From assembly GCA_003561665.1 (NCBI GenBank), contig PWVY01000102.1, positions 1 to 13,757 on the forward strand: a stretch of DNA of 13,757 nt, given 5' to 3'. Positions 6,849-12,990 of the stretch are shown in pieces. This DNA is from Thermoplasmata archaeon. GTDB taxonomy: Archaea; Thermoplasmatota; SW-10-69-26. Numbering within the stretch: the stretch's first letter is position 1; each line of letters starts with the position of its first letter. The translations under genes were made by a program, and so were the position numbers. The notes beneath the pieces were generated by a model, which worked only from the letters and a program-made list of their open reading frames with translations, made no database searches and was not told where the DNA came from.

Positions 6849-6952
6849 GGGGTAAGCAGGGCACGAGGGTCCGGGAGGAAAACCTTACGCCGGGTTCGGA
6901 CGCGTGGCGCGTTCACGTTCGTCTTGGAGTCTTGGTGGTGGTCTGTTGGGGG

Positions 6953-8344
6953 CTACGGAGATAGGAGCGTGTCGATGTCGGAGAGGTCGAAGAGGGTCCA
7001 TTGGGGGTCGATCATCTCATGGAGATCTTCGGTGAAGCCGCTTTTCGAGAAGAGGGCGAAGCGTTCTTCCCTTGATGGGGGTCCCCAACGGACGGCTTCT
7101 GCTTTCGCCTTGAGATCCTCGACGAGCGCTGGGTCTACGGGGTCGTGGGTCCATTTGCATTCGGCGAAGAGGATCCGGTCATTGGCGGGGTCAAGCCCGA
7201 CGATGTCGATCTCCTCTTCGCCATACCACCAGGGGCCTACGTTCGAGAAGGGGGGGATGTGGCCTTCCCGGATCGCGCTCCATAGGGCTTCATGGCAGAC
7301 GGTTTCGAAGGTTGTCGAGACGTGGTTGGGGAGGTCGGGTGTGATGGTTCCTTCTAGCACCATGTCGGGGGCTTGCTCGATGCTCGATCGGTTGGGCTCG
7401 ACGTAGCGGAACCAGAACCTTAGGAACGGGTCGGCTACCCGGTAGCGTGAGCGTTTCGATTTCTTCTTGGCAGCCGTGACAGGAACGCGGCGTTCAAGGA
7501 GGCGGAGCCCTCGGAGCGTTTTGAGGTACTTGGATAGTGGGCCTGGGTCGATGTTCGTTGCTCCTGAGATCGCGTTGGGGGTCGTGTGGCCAAGGGCGAC
7601 GGCTTCGAGGATGCTTCTGTATCGGGCAGGGTTCCTTAGTTCGGTTCGGAGGAGGAACTCGGGTTCGTTGTACAGGATGGATGTGGGTGAGAGGATGTTC
7701 TCTTGGATGTTCGTGGTCAGCTCTTCCTCGTAATCGAAAAGCTCGAGGTACATCGGCATCCCGCCTGTGATGGAGAACGATCGGATCGCTTCGTGGATCG
7801 GGTAGCGGTTGATGAGACGGGCTTGTTGGAAGGTGAAGGGCTGGAGGTCGATCTGTCCGGTTCGTCTCCCGTGTAGGGGACTTTTGTGGCCGAGCACGGA
7901 GGATTCCATCGTGCTCACGCTTGAGCCGCACAGGACAAGCATGGATGCTGTCTCGGGGAGCGTTTCGTCGACGAAGGCTTGGATGTAGGAGGGTAGTGAA
8001 CCGTTCTCCTCGACGAGGTAGGGGAACTCATCGATGGCTACGATGAGATCCTCGCAATCTATGAGCTTCTCGCCGAGGTACGTGAGCGCCTCGTCCCAGC
8101 TTTCGATGCGAGGGGGCCGCTCATCAAAGCGATCGGCGATCTTTTCCACGAGCTTGTTCCGCTGCCGGGTTTCGCCTTCCTCGGCGGCGAGGAAGTAAAT
8201 GTGGGGGTGTTGTGCACAGAACTCCTTGAGAAGCGCCGTCTTACCGACGCGCCGTCGACCGTAAAGGACGTAGAAGCCATGTCCTTCGGAGGTGAACTCC
8301 TCCTGGAGCGCGGTAAGTTCCTCCTCCCGATCATAGAAGGTCAT
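6953..8344 (-). CDS. Archaeal AAA ATPase with C-terminal DUF234 nuclease-like region
   Basis: The 463-residue product is of the archaeal ATPase (PF01637) plus DUF234 (PF03008) type. It starts FYDREEELTAL, the family's box before the P-loop. Walker A is GRRRVGKT (29-36), Walker B is LIVAIDEFPYL (Asp105-Glu106), and LCGSS is a sensor-1-like strand. A winged-helix-like segment follows (YRSILEAVALGHTTPNAIS to KYLKTLRGLRLLERR). The C-terminus has EEEIDIVGLD with Asp380 and then LFAECKW with Glu395-x-Lys397, a complete PD-(D/E)xK pattern, so nuclease activity is possible. Members are STAND-like ATPases of poorly known role that vary in number between archaea. The gene is alone in its direction. Its start codon lies inside a palindromic AT-rich repeat, implying a leaderless, possibly self-regulated transcript. 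Codons favour GAG and mixed third positions, unlike gatD next door. Confidence 0.9.
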   Translation of the reverse strand: MTFYDREEELTALQEEFTSEGHGFYVLYGRRRVGKTALLKEFCAQHPHIYFLAAEEGETRQRNKLVEKIADRFDERPPRIESWDEALTYLGEKLIDCEDLIVAIDEFPYLVEENGSLPSYIQAFVDETLPETASMLVLCGSSVSTMESSVLGHKSPLHGRRTGQIDLQPFTFQQARLINRYPIHEAIRSFSITGGMPMYLELFDYEEELTTNIQENILSPTSILYNEPEFLLRTELRNPARYRSILEAVALGHTTPNAISGATNIDPGPLSKYLKTLRGLRLLERRVPVTAAKKKSKRSRYRVADPFLRFWFRYVEPNRSSIEQAPDMVLEGTITPDLPNHVSTTFETVCHEALWSAIREGHIPPFSNVGPWWYGEEEIDIVGLDPANDRILFAECKWTHDPVDPALVEDLKAKAEAVRWGPPSREERFALFSKSGFTEDLHEMIDPQWTLFDLSDIDTLLSP

Positions 8345-8373
8345 TATCTAAATAATCATTATCTAGATAATGA
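8341..8373 (-). promoter_or_regulatory. Palindromic AT island over the ATPase start codon
   Basis: Two tandem 15-bp units, TCATTATCTAAATAA (8341-8355) and TCATTATCTAGATAA (8356-8370), sit in otherwise GC-rich DNA. With the next bases the second unit is a perfect 18-bp palindrome, TCATTATCTAGATAATGA (8356-8373). The first is the same palindrome with one mismatch at its centre. The ATG of the minus-strand ATPase is part of the first unit. A TATA box in the distal unit would start transcription at or within a few bases of the ATG, so the message is probably leaderless. A dimer bound here would cover promoter and start at once. Confidence 0.65.
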
Positions 8374-8376
8374 CTT

Positions 8377-8400
8377 AAGGGTTCCGGGGGAGAACCCCTT
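8377..8400 (-). terminator. Hairpin between the DUF4097 gene and the ATPase promoter
   Basis: AAGGGTTC (8377-8384) pairs with GAACCCCTT (8392-8400) with one bulged C and a 7-nt loop. It lies about 95 nt beyond the stop of the minus-strand DUF4097 gene and directly upstream of the ATPase palindromes. It could end the first transcript before the next promoter. There is no T-tract. The rest of 8401-8493 shows nothing recognisable. Confidence 0.4.
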
Positions 8401-8493
8401 GGGGCAGATCTGACCTCGCGAGGAGACCGCAGACCGCGAGCCTTCGCTTCAGGCATCCCGAGACCATGAGCCCCGCAGCGCCTTCCCACCACA

Positions 8494-9945
8494 TCAGCGG
8501 GCCATCGGGGTCGAATCTGCGAGGAGCTCATCGCTTGGGGGGTTCGTGGCGTCCTCTTCTTCCTCGCCTTGGGGAGATGCATCGAGGGTGCCTTCGAGGA
8601 TGTGGATGTCCCCGTGGCGGGTTTGGCTTGTGATCTCGAACTGCACGGCCTTGTCGTCGTACCCGCGGGTTTCAGCGTGTTTGTAGGATTCGTCCTCGTC
8701 CGAGGATTGGACGGTTTCCATGTCTTGGAGGTTGATCGTGACGGTCCCGTAGTCGCTGATGCCTTTGGCGGAGTACCCGGTGTCGGGTTGGTCGGGAACG
8801 ATGAGGGTGATGGACCCGTGGCGGGTCTCTGTCACGATCTGGCCATCGTGGACCTCGGTTGGGGTGAGTTCGATGTCCCCGTGGCGGGTTTGTGCGAGCA
8901 GGTCCGCGATGCTGCCGGCGGCGTTGATGTTCCCGTGGCGGGTGGTTAGGTGGGATTGTTCGGTGTCCGCGTCGGCTTGGATGTTCCCGTGGCGGGTCTC
9001 GGCGCTGAGCAGGTTCGCGGTTGCAGCTTCCACGGTCACGTCCCCGTGGCGAGTCTGAACGATGACGTCCTGTGCTCTCGCATCCTCCACGGTCACGTCC
9101 CCGTGGCGCGTCATGGCGAAGATGTCCTCGGCGTCGATGTGGGAGAGGTGGATATCACCGAAGCGGAGGCTTTGGATGATGGTTTCAGCGTGGATCCCGG
9201 TCACGGTGTTGAAGCGGTCGACGCGTTCGCGGTCTTCGTCCCCGCTTGCTTGGATGCGGAACTGCGCGGGAATCTCGGGGGTCTCCGAGGCGGGGACGCA
9301 TCCTTCCCGGTCCTCGCTGTCCGTGAAGATGGATGGGATGTTCGAGGCGGCTTCGGAGATGTGGTCGTTTTGCCCGCTGCAGGCGTACACGACGTCGTAC
9401 TCGATGGAGTCGGGCACGTATGCGATGATGGCAAGGCGGACATCGTCGCCGGTTTGGATCCCGTCGCTGGCGTCGATACTGTGCGTGCCTGATCGCTCGG
9501 CGATGACGTGTAGGTCCAGGTGCTGATCGTTGGTGCGTTCGGAGAAGGTGACATCGGTTTCGTAGTCCTCGATGCGGTGCTCGGGGGTTTCATCCTTGAG
9601 GATCATGACGTGGTAGGCGGGCTTGTCCCAACCGATGACCTGCACGTGCCCATGATCCACGCGGAGGTCCAGCGTCCCGGTTTGGATGTCCTCGCTCACG
9701 GAGGCCTCGTGCTCGTCGATGAGGATCCCGCTGGGGGCTGAGGGTTCCTCATCGCTCGTGTCTTGACCGTCCTCGTTTGCGGGGCTTGGGTCCGATGCGG
9801 GGGCGCTTTGGCCAGGAGCGTTGTCCTCGGTTTGGAGGGGGTCTGTCTTGTCTTCGTCCCCGATGGTGCCGGCGACGGCGGCGGCGCCCAGAGCGAGGGC
9901 TATCGCCGTGATCGCGAGCGTGATCAGCGTCTTCCGCGTGTCCAT
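8494..9945 (-). CDS. Anchored or secreted DUF4097-like beta-helix repeat protein
   Basis: The 483-residue product begins MDTRKTLIT, followed by a hydrophobic Ala/Leu/Ile segment (8-26). This is either a signal peptide (AVAG) or an uncleaved N-terminal anchor. No lipobox cysteine is present. A disordered acidic linker (29-72) follows. The body has short beta strands, with VDHGHVQVIGW near 97 and a degenerate RFGDIHL at 261. TRHG(D/N/S)(I/V) is repeated seven times, near residues 279, 298, 317, 335, 353, 374 and 442. An 18-21-residue period with a central G-D/N-I/V is the hallmark of DUF4097 (putative adhesin) right-handed beta-helices. Cys189 and Cys216 could form a disulfide. The gene is divergent from the Rieske gene. 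The start is supported by the leader segment and a TATA-like box 26 nt upstream. Function is unknown; an extracytoplasmic location is a good inference. Confidence 0.75.
   Translation of the reverse strand: MDTRKTLITLAITAIALALGAAAVAGTIGDEDKTDPLQTEDNAPGQSAPASDPSPANEDGQDTSDEEPSAPSGILIDEHEASVSEDIQTGTLDLRVDHGHVQVIGWDKPAYHVMILKDETPEHRIEDYETDVTFSERTNDQHLDLHVIAERSGTHSIDASDGIQTGDDVRLAIIAYVPDSIEYDVVYACSGQNDHISEAASNIPSIFTDSEDREGCVPASETPEIPAQFRIQASGDEDRERVDRFNTVTGIHAETIIQSLRFGDIHLSHIDAEDIFAMTRHGDVTVEDARAQDVIVQTRHGDVTVEAATANLLSAETRHGNIQADADTEQSHLTTRHGNINAAGSIADLLAQTRHGDIELTPTEVHDGQIVTETRHGSITLIVPDQPDTGYSAKGISDYGTVTINLQDMETVQSSDEDESYKHAETRGYDDKAVQFEITSQTRHGDIHILEGTLDASPQGEEEEDATNPPSDELLADSTPMAR
8800..9170 (-). 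repeat. Array of coding repeats behind the TRHGD motif
   Basis: On the plus strand CCCGTGGCGGGT or a close variant recurs at roughly 54-63 nt intervals, with an outlying copy near 8611-8622. It encodes the TRHG turns of the DUF4097-like protein. The motif DNA is nearly identical between copies while the DNA between copies is diverged. The spacers are in frame and code for beta strands, so this is a protein repeat and not a CRISPR array. Confidence 0.8.
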
Positions 9946-9967
9946 GCAGGTTCGACCGGTTGGGGGG

Positions 9968-9975
9968 GTTATGAA
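9968..9975 (-). promoter_or_regulatory. TATA-like box of the DUF4097-like gene
   Basis: TTCATAAC on the minus strand is centred about 26 nt before the ATG at 9945, and no ribosome site lies between. That spacing predicts a leaderless transcript. Confidence 0.45.
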
Positions 9976-10012
9976 GAGCTTGCCGACGTTGTTGAAACGA
10001 CAGTGGATGGGG

Positions 10013-10064
10013 ACCCCCGCGAGAGGGGTACATGTGGGGGCATCGGGCGACCCTTGAGGGGTCG
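10013..10064. promoter_or_regulatory. Two inverted repeats between the DUF4097 and Rieske genes
   Basis: ACCCC (10013-10017) pairs with GGGGT (10025-10029). CGACCC (10048-10053) pairs with GGGTCG (10059-10064) around a 5-nt loop. They lie in the 170-nt divergent gap, 50-100 nt ahead of the Rieske start. They could be operators or leader hairpins. No convincing TATA box for the Rieske gene was found. Confidence 0.3.
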
Positions 10065-10115
10065 GAGGGCTCTTGGCGTTGCCTTACCGAGGCTCGGTGG
10101 GCGCGTGGTGGACCG

Positions 10116-10958
10116 ATGGCGGAAGGATTCGATCGGCGACGTTTCATCAAGGCGTGCGCAGGGATCGGTGCAGCCGGTGCCGCAGCGGCTGCAGGCATCG
10201 GTATGCTTCGGCCGTTGACCGACATGGACGTGGAGATCATCCCCATCGACTACCCGGGGATCCACGTGCTCCGAGGAAGCCCTGCCCCGTACGGGTTGCC
10301 GTTGATCCCATTGGAGATCACGGGCGATGGTGAGATGCGAGGCGTGCCGGATGCCTTCGAAGACCAATTGCAGTGGTATCGGTACTGTGGGCACGAGCGG
10401 ACCCCCGGCGCGCAGCCGGATTGGGGCGATGATGATCTGCTTCGTTACCACGTCACCGCGGAGCAGCGGGCCGGCTTGGACTCATGGTACGCTCCAGCCA
10501 TCGATGAGGTCATCCAGTGGGAGGACATGCCCGAGAACACGCCGGAGGCGATCTTCAGGGACTACCCCGGCGTGGGGGCTCCGTTCCGATGGCGCTCAGA
10601 AGGTCAGCCCCCCGAGGAGACCCTGACCGGGATCTTGCTCCGTGCGCCTGTGGACGAACTCGAGTTCACGGAAGGCATCCTCCCCGACCGCGAAGAAGAG
10701 CTTCTCGAATGGATGCCCGAGCACCCGGACGATCCTGACTCGCGGCTTATGGCCTGTCTTTCCATCTGCACGCACTTTTGCTGCGTTGCGCGCTTCCACG
10801 AGGACCGCCTTGCCGAGCAAAGCGGATGGGGGGACAAGATCTTCTGCACCTGCCATCTGTCCCGCTACGAGCCCTTCCTCATCGACCAATACCACCGCAC
10901 CATCTTCCGCTACCCCGACGAGGTGCCCGAGGAGACCCCCGAACCCCAACCCGCATAG
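10116..10958 (+). CDS. Tat-exported Rieske iron-sulfur protein
   Basis: This is a Rieske [2Fe-2S] electron carrier, probably of a cytochrome bc-type quinol-oxidising complex on the outer face of the membrane. The 280-residue product has a twin-arginine leader, DRRRFIKACAGIGAAG, with a hydrophobic stretch to about 29 that could stay as the anchor. Cluster box I is CTHFCC (218-223) and box II is CTCHLS (244-249). Ligands would be Cys218, His220, Cys244 and His247, with Cys223-Cys246 as the disulfide. The CTHFCC form, the long insert with WYRYCG before it, and KIFCTCHLSRYEPF recall haloarchaeal Rieske proteins. I start at 10116, where GGTGG precedes ATG and the Tat motif follows at once; the frame is open further upstream. 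No cytochrome b gene adjoins it, which is unusual. Codons favour GAG, unlike the lysine operon. Confidence 0.92.
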   Translation: MAEGFDRRRFIKACAGIGAAGAAAAAGIGMLRPLTDMDVEIIPIDYPGIHVLRGSPAPYGLPLIPLEITGDGEMRGVPDAFEDQLQWYRYCGHERTPGAQPDWGDDDLLRYHVTAEQRAGLDSWYAPAIDEVIQWEDMPENTPEAIFRDYPGVGAPFRWRSEGQPPEETLTGILLRAPVDELEFTEGILPDREEELLEWMPEHPDDPDSRLMACLSICTHFCCVARFHEDRLAEQSGWGDKIFCTCHLSRYEPFLIDQYHRTIFRYPDEVPEETPEPQPA

Positions 10959-10997
10959 GATCCCCCCTCGAACCGCCCCCGACGCCCGGAAACCCCC

Positions 10998-11026
10998 AGG
11001 TTCACCCCTGATTACAGGGCAAACCT
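10998..11026 (+). terminator. Two-tier hairpin between the Rieske gene and the lysine operon
   Basis: AGGTT (10998-11002) pairs with AACCT (11022-11026) outside CCCTG (11006-11010) / CAGGG (11015-11019), with an ATTA loop. It lies 40 nt after the Rieske stop and directly touches the TATA-like box of the next operon. It could terminate the Rieske transcript, act as an operator for the lysine operon, or both. No T-tract follows immediately. Confidence 0.45.
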
Positions 11027-11035
11027 AAAGTATTA
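11026..11035 (+). promoter_or_regulatory. TATA-like box of the lysine operon
   Basis: TAAAGTATTA is the AT-richest decamer in this gap. It would put transcription start near 11057-11062, leaving a leader of about 40 nt with AGGTGA before the ATG at 11099. Confidence 0.5.
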
Positions 11036-11042
11036 GCTTGTT

Positions 11043-11070
11043 TTCCGAAGTCTCACAGCGGATTCCGAAG
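11043..11070 (+). promoter_or_regulatory. Direct repeat TTCCGAAG with 20-bp spacing, possible operator
   Basis: TTCCGAAG occurs at 11043-11050 and 11063-11070. Each copy contains the palindromic hexamer TTCGGAA-like core TTCCGAA only in part. The start-to-start distance is 20 bp, about two helical turns. The pair spans the predicted transcription start of the operon that opens with an Lrp-type regulator. Lrp/AsnC proteins bind several phased sites, so autoregulation is plausible. Confidence 0.45.
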
Positions 11071-11098
11071 CAAAGGTTCGGGTTCGCAGGTGAAAACG

Positions 11099-11536
11099 AT
11101 GGACAACCTCGACGAAGCCATCCTCGCCCAACTGCGCCGCGACGCACGCGCCCCCTACACGCAGATCGCGGACGCCGTCAACACCAGCGAGACCACCGTC
11201 CGCACCCGCATCCAAGACATGGTCGACGACGGCACCATCCAACAGTTCACCGTGCGCGTCCGCGGCGCCAACGTACGCGCCCTCGTCGAAGTCCAAGTCC
11301 ACACCAACGTGCAAAGCGGGACCATCGCCGAAGCCGTCCACCAACTCCCCGGCATCGAAGAAACCTGGGAACTCACCGGCGACTGGGACATCATGGCCCT
11401 CATCAACGTCGACAGCACCGACGAACTCAACCACGTCGTCGACGGCATCCGCAAGATCGACAACACGCAAGAAACCCGCACGCGCGTCATCCTCAGCGAA
11501 CGATACCCCAACGGAAACGGAGGACACACACCATGA
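11099..11536 (+). CDS. Lrp/AsnC-family transcriptional regulator (LysM-like)
   Basis: The 145-residue product has the family layout: an N-terminal helix-turn-helix (MDNLDEAILAQLRRDARAPY, then QIADAVNTSETTVRTRIQDM, about 1-60) and a C-terminal RAM effector domain (about 64-138, RALVEVQVHTN, ETWELTGDWDIMALI). The G-D-W-D signature of the ligand-binding loop is intact. I choose ATG 11099 because AGGTGA is spaced 6 nt before it. A GTG three codons earlier is part of that ribosome site. Its TGA overlaps the lysW ATG (ATGA), so it heads the lysine operon. In Sulfolobus an Rrnp-like neighbour, LysM of the Lrp family, controls lysW and senses lysine. By position this is the counterpart, but orthology is inferred, so I give no symbol. 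Confidence 0.93.
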   Translation: MDNLDEAILAQLRRDARAPYTQIADAVNTSETTVRTRIQDMVDDGTIQQFTVRVRGANVRALVEVQVHTNVQSGTIAEAVHQLPGIEETWELTGDWDIMALINVDSTDELNHVVDGIRKIDNTQETRTRVILSERYPNGNGGHTP

Positions 11537-11721
11537 CAACCACCACGCAAACCGTCCAAAGCCCAAGCTGCCCCGAATGCACCCACGAGATCACCCTCGA
11601 AGACCCCCTCCTGGGCGAACTCATCGACTGCCCCGACTGCCACGCCGAACTCGAAGTCCGAGGCATCGAACCCACCACGCTCGCCCCCGCCCCCGAGATC
11701 ATGGAGGACTGGGGCGAATGA
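11533..11721 (+). CDS. lysW: LysW amino-group carrier protein
   Basis: LysW is the small acidic carrier whose C-terminal glutamate is linked to alpha-aminoadipate (and in some archaea glutamate), protecting it through lysine or ornithine synthesis. The 62-residue product has the zinc site CPEC (13-16) and CPDC (33-36). An LxLGELIDC-like strand lies between them and AELEV after it. The product ends in the diagnostic EDWGE, whose last Glu is the attachment residue. The N-terminus is about ten residues longer (TTTTQTVQSPS) than in many LysW proteins. ATG overlaps the regulator's TGA, and the stop overlaps the next ATG. Its presence identifies the downstream enzymes as lysine rather than leucine genes. 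Confidence 0.95.
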   Translation: MTTTTQTVQSPSCPECTHEITLEDPLLGELIDCPDCHAELEVRGIEPTTLAPAPEIMEDWGE

Positions 11722-11792
11722 CGCCACCAACCACCCCCCACCCCCACGCACAGGCCCCGCTTCAACGCGGCGGCCGGTACGAAAAACACTGA
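11718..11792 (+). CDS. Possible 24-codon micro-ORF between lysW and homocitrate synthase
   Basis: ATG at 11718 overlaps the lysW stop as ATGA, has GGAGG 10 nt upstream, and reads 24 Pro/His/Thr-rich codons to a TGA at 11790-11792. The lysine operon uses the same ATGA coupling twice elsewhere, which is why it is listed. The peptide has no recognised family and may be only a coupling device or chance. The 105-nt gap holds nothing else apart from GAGG before the next gene. Confidence 0.3.
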   Translation: MTPPTTPHPHAQAPLQRGGRYEKH

Positions 11793-11826
11793 CCCAAACC
11801 CCTCCCCCCGCACCGAGGAACCACCC

Positions 11827-12990
11827 ATGGAACTGTTAGACAGCACCCTCCGCGAGGGGGAGCAAACACCCGGCGTCGTCATCAACCTCGACGACAAGAT
11901 CAACATCGCCCACCAACTCGACGATTTCGGCATCGACTGGATCGAGATCGGCCACCCCGCCGTCAGCGACAGGATCCACCACCACGCCACCACCCTCGCC
12001 AACGAGAACCTCAACGCCCGCACCCTCGCCCACGCACGAGCCCTCCCCCAAGACATCGAAGCCGCCGCCGCCTGCGGCGCCGACGCCGTCGGCATCTTCT
12101 TCAGCGTCAGCGATGAAGCCCTCGAACAACGCTTCCGCCGCAACGAAAACGACGCCATCACCCTCATCGTCGACGCCATCGAGCTCGCCAAAGACCACGA
12201 TCTAACCGTCCGCTACACCCCCGAAGACACCGTCCGAACCCCCCTCCCCACCGTCGAACGCGTCGCCAACGCCGCCATCGACGCCGGCGCCGACCGCATC
12301 AGCATCGCCGACACCACCGGCTGGTGCACCCCCACCACCATGCACGAAATCACGCACCACCTCCACGACGCCCTCGACGCCCCCCTGCACGTGCACTGCC
12401 ACAACGATCTAGGCCTCGCCGTCGCCAACAGCCTCGCCGCCCTCGACGCCGGCGCACGAACCATCGACGTCGCCATCAACGGCATCGGCGAACGCTGCGG
12501 CATCACCTCCCTAGCCCCCCTCACCGTCGCCCTCGACCGCGCCCACGACACCGACCACGACTACCAACTCGAGAGCCTCCCCCAACTCGCCGAAACCGTC
12601 GCCAACGCCACCAACATCCCCATCCACCCCCTAGCCCCCATCGTGGGCGAGAACGCCTTCGCCCACAACGCCGGCCTCCACGTCGCCGCCGTCCTCCAAG
12701 ACCCCGCCCACTACGAAAGCATCCCCGCCGAACGCGTCGGACGCACCCGACGCATCGCCCTCGACCCCATGAGCGGGAAAGCCGCCGTCCGCCACCGCCT
12801 CGAAGCCGCCGACATCACCCCAACCCCCCAACTCGTCGACCACGTCCTCCGCGTCGTCAAAGCGCTGAGCACGCACGAACTCGACGACAACGAACTCCAA
12901 CGCCTCGTCCAAACCATCCGACTAGCCCGCCAAGACCCCCACACGCCCAACCCCGAAACCACCCCACCCACCCCGGAGACCCAACCATGA
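11827..12990 (+). CDS. lysS: Homocitrate synthase (LysS type)
   Basis: The enzyme condenses 2-oxoglutarate with acetyl-CoA to homocitrate, the first step of the alpha-aminoadipate route. The 387-residue product is a DRE-TIM metallolyase. LLDSTLREGEQTPG holds the metal ligand Asp5 and catalytic Arg9. HVHCHNDLGLAVANS has the HxH metal ligands His190/His192, followed by INGIGERCG. The EDTVRT motif (133-138) is typical of homocitrate synthases. ENAFAHNAGLHVAAV precedes the C-terminal accessory domain. The family also includes isopropylmalate and citramalate synthases, so sequence alone is not absolute. The neighbouring lysW and aconitase-type gene decide it. GAGG lies 8 nt ahead of the ATG. The stop overlaps the next start (ATGA). 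The last ~18 residues are a Pro/Thr-rich tail. Confidence 0.9.
   Translation: MELLDSTLREGEQTPGVVINLDDKINIAHQLDDFGIDWIEIGHPAVSDRIHHHATTLANENLNARTLAHARALPQDIEAAAACGADAVGIFFSVSDEALEQRFRRNENDAITLIVDAIELAKDHDLTVRYTPEDTVRTPLPTVERVANAAIDAGADRISIADTTGWCTPTTMHEITHHLHDALDAPLHVHCHNDLGLAVANSLAALDAGARTIDVAINGIGERCGITSLAPLTVALDRAHDTDHDYQLESLPQLAETVANATNIPIHPLAPIVGENAFAHNAGLHVAAVLQDPAHYESIPAERVGRTRRIALDPMSGKAAVRHRLEAADITPTPQLVDHVLRVVKALSTHELDDNELQRLVQTIRLARQDPHTPNPETTPPTPETQP

Noticed and set aside
4595..7406. Long plus-strand frames (356 and 510 codons) opposite gatE, gatD and the ATPase.
   Set aside because: Gly/Val/Phe/Asp-rich translations typical of the antisense of C-ending codons; no start signal or motif supports them.
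8600..9115. Regularly spaced short repeats that resemble a CRISPR array at first sight.
   Set aside because: Units and spacers are in one reading frame and encode the beta-helix motif TRHGD; the repeat core is only about 12 nt.
11090..11098. GTG start three codons upstream of the Lrp-type regulator.
   Set aside because: That GTG is part of the AGGTGA ribosome site of the ATG at 11099.
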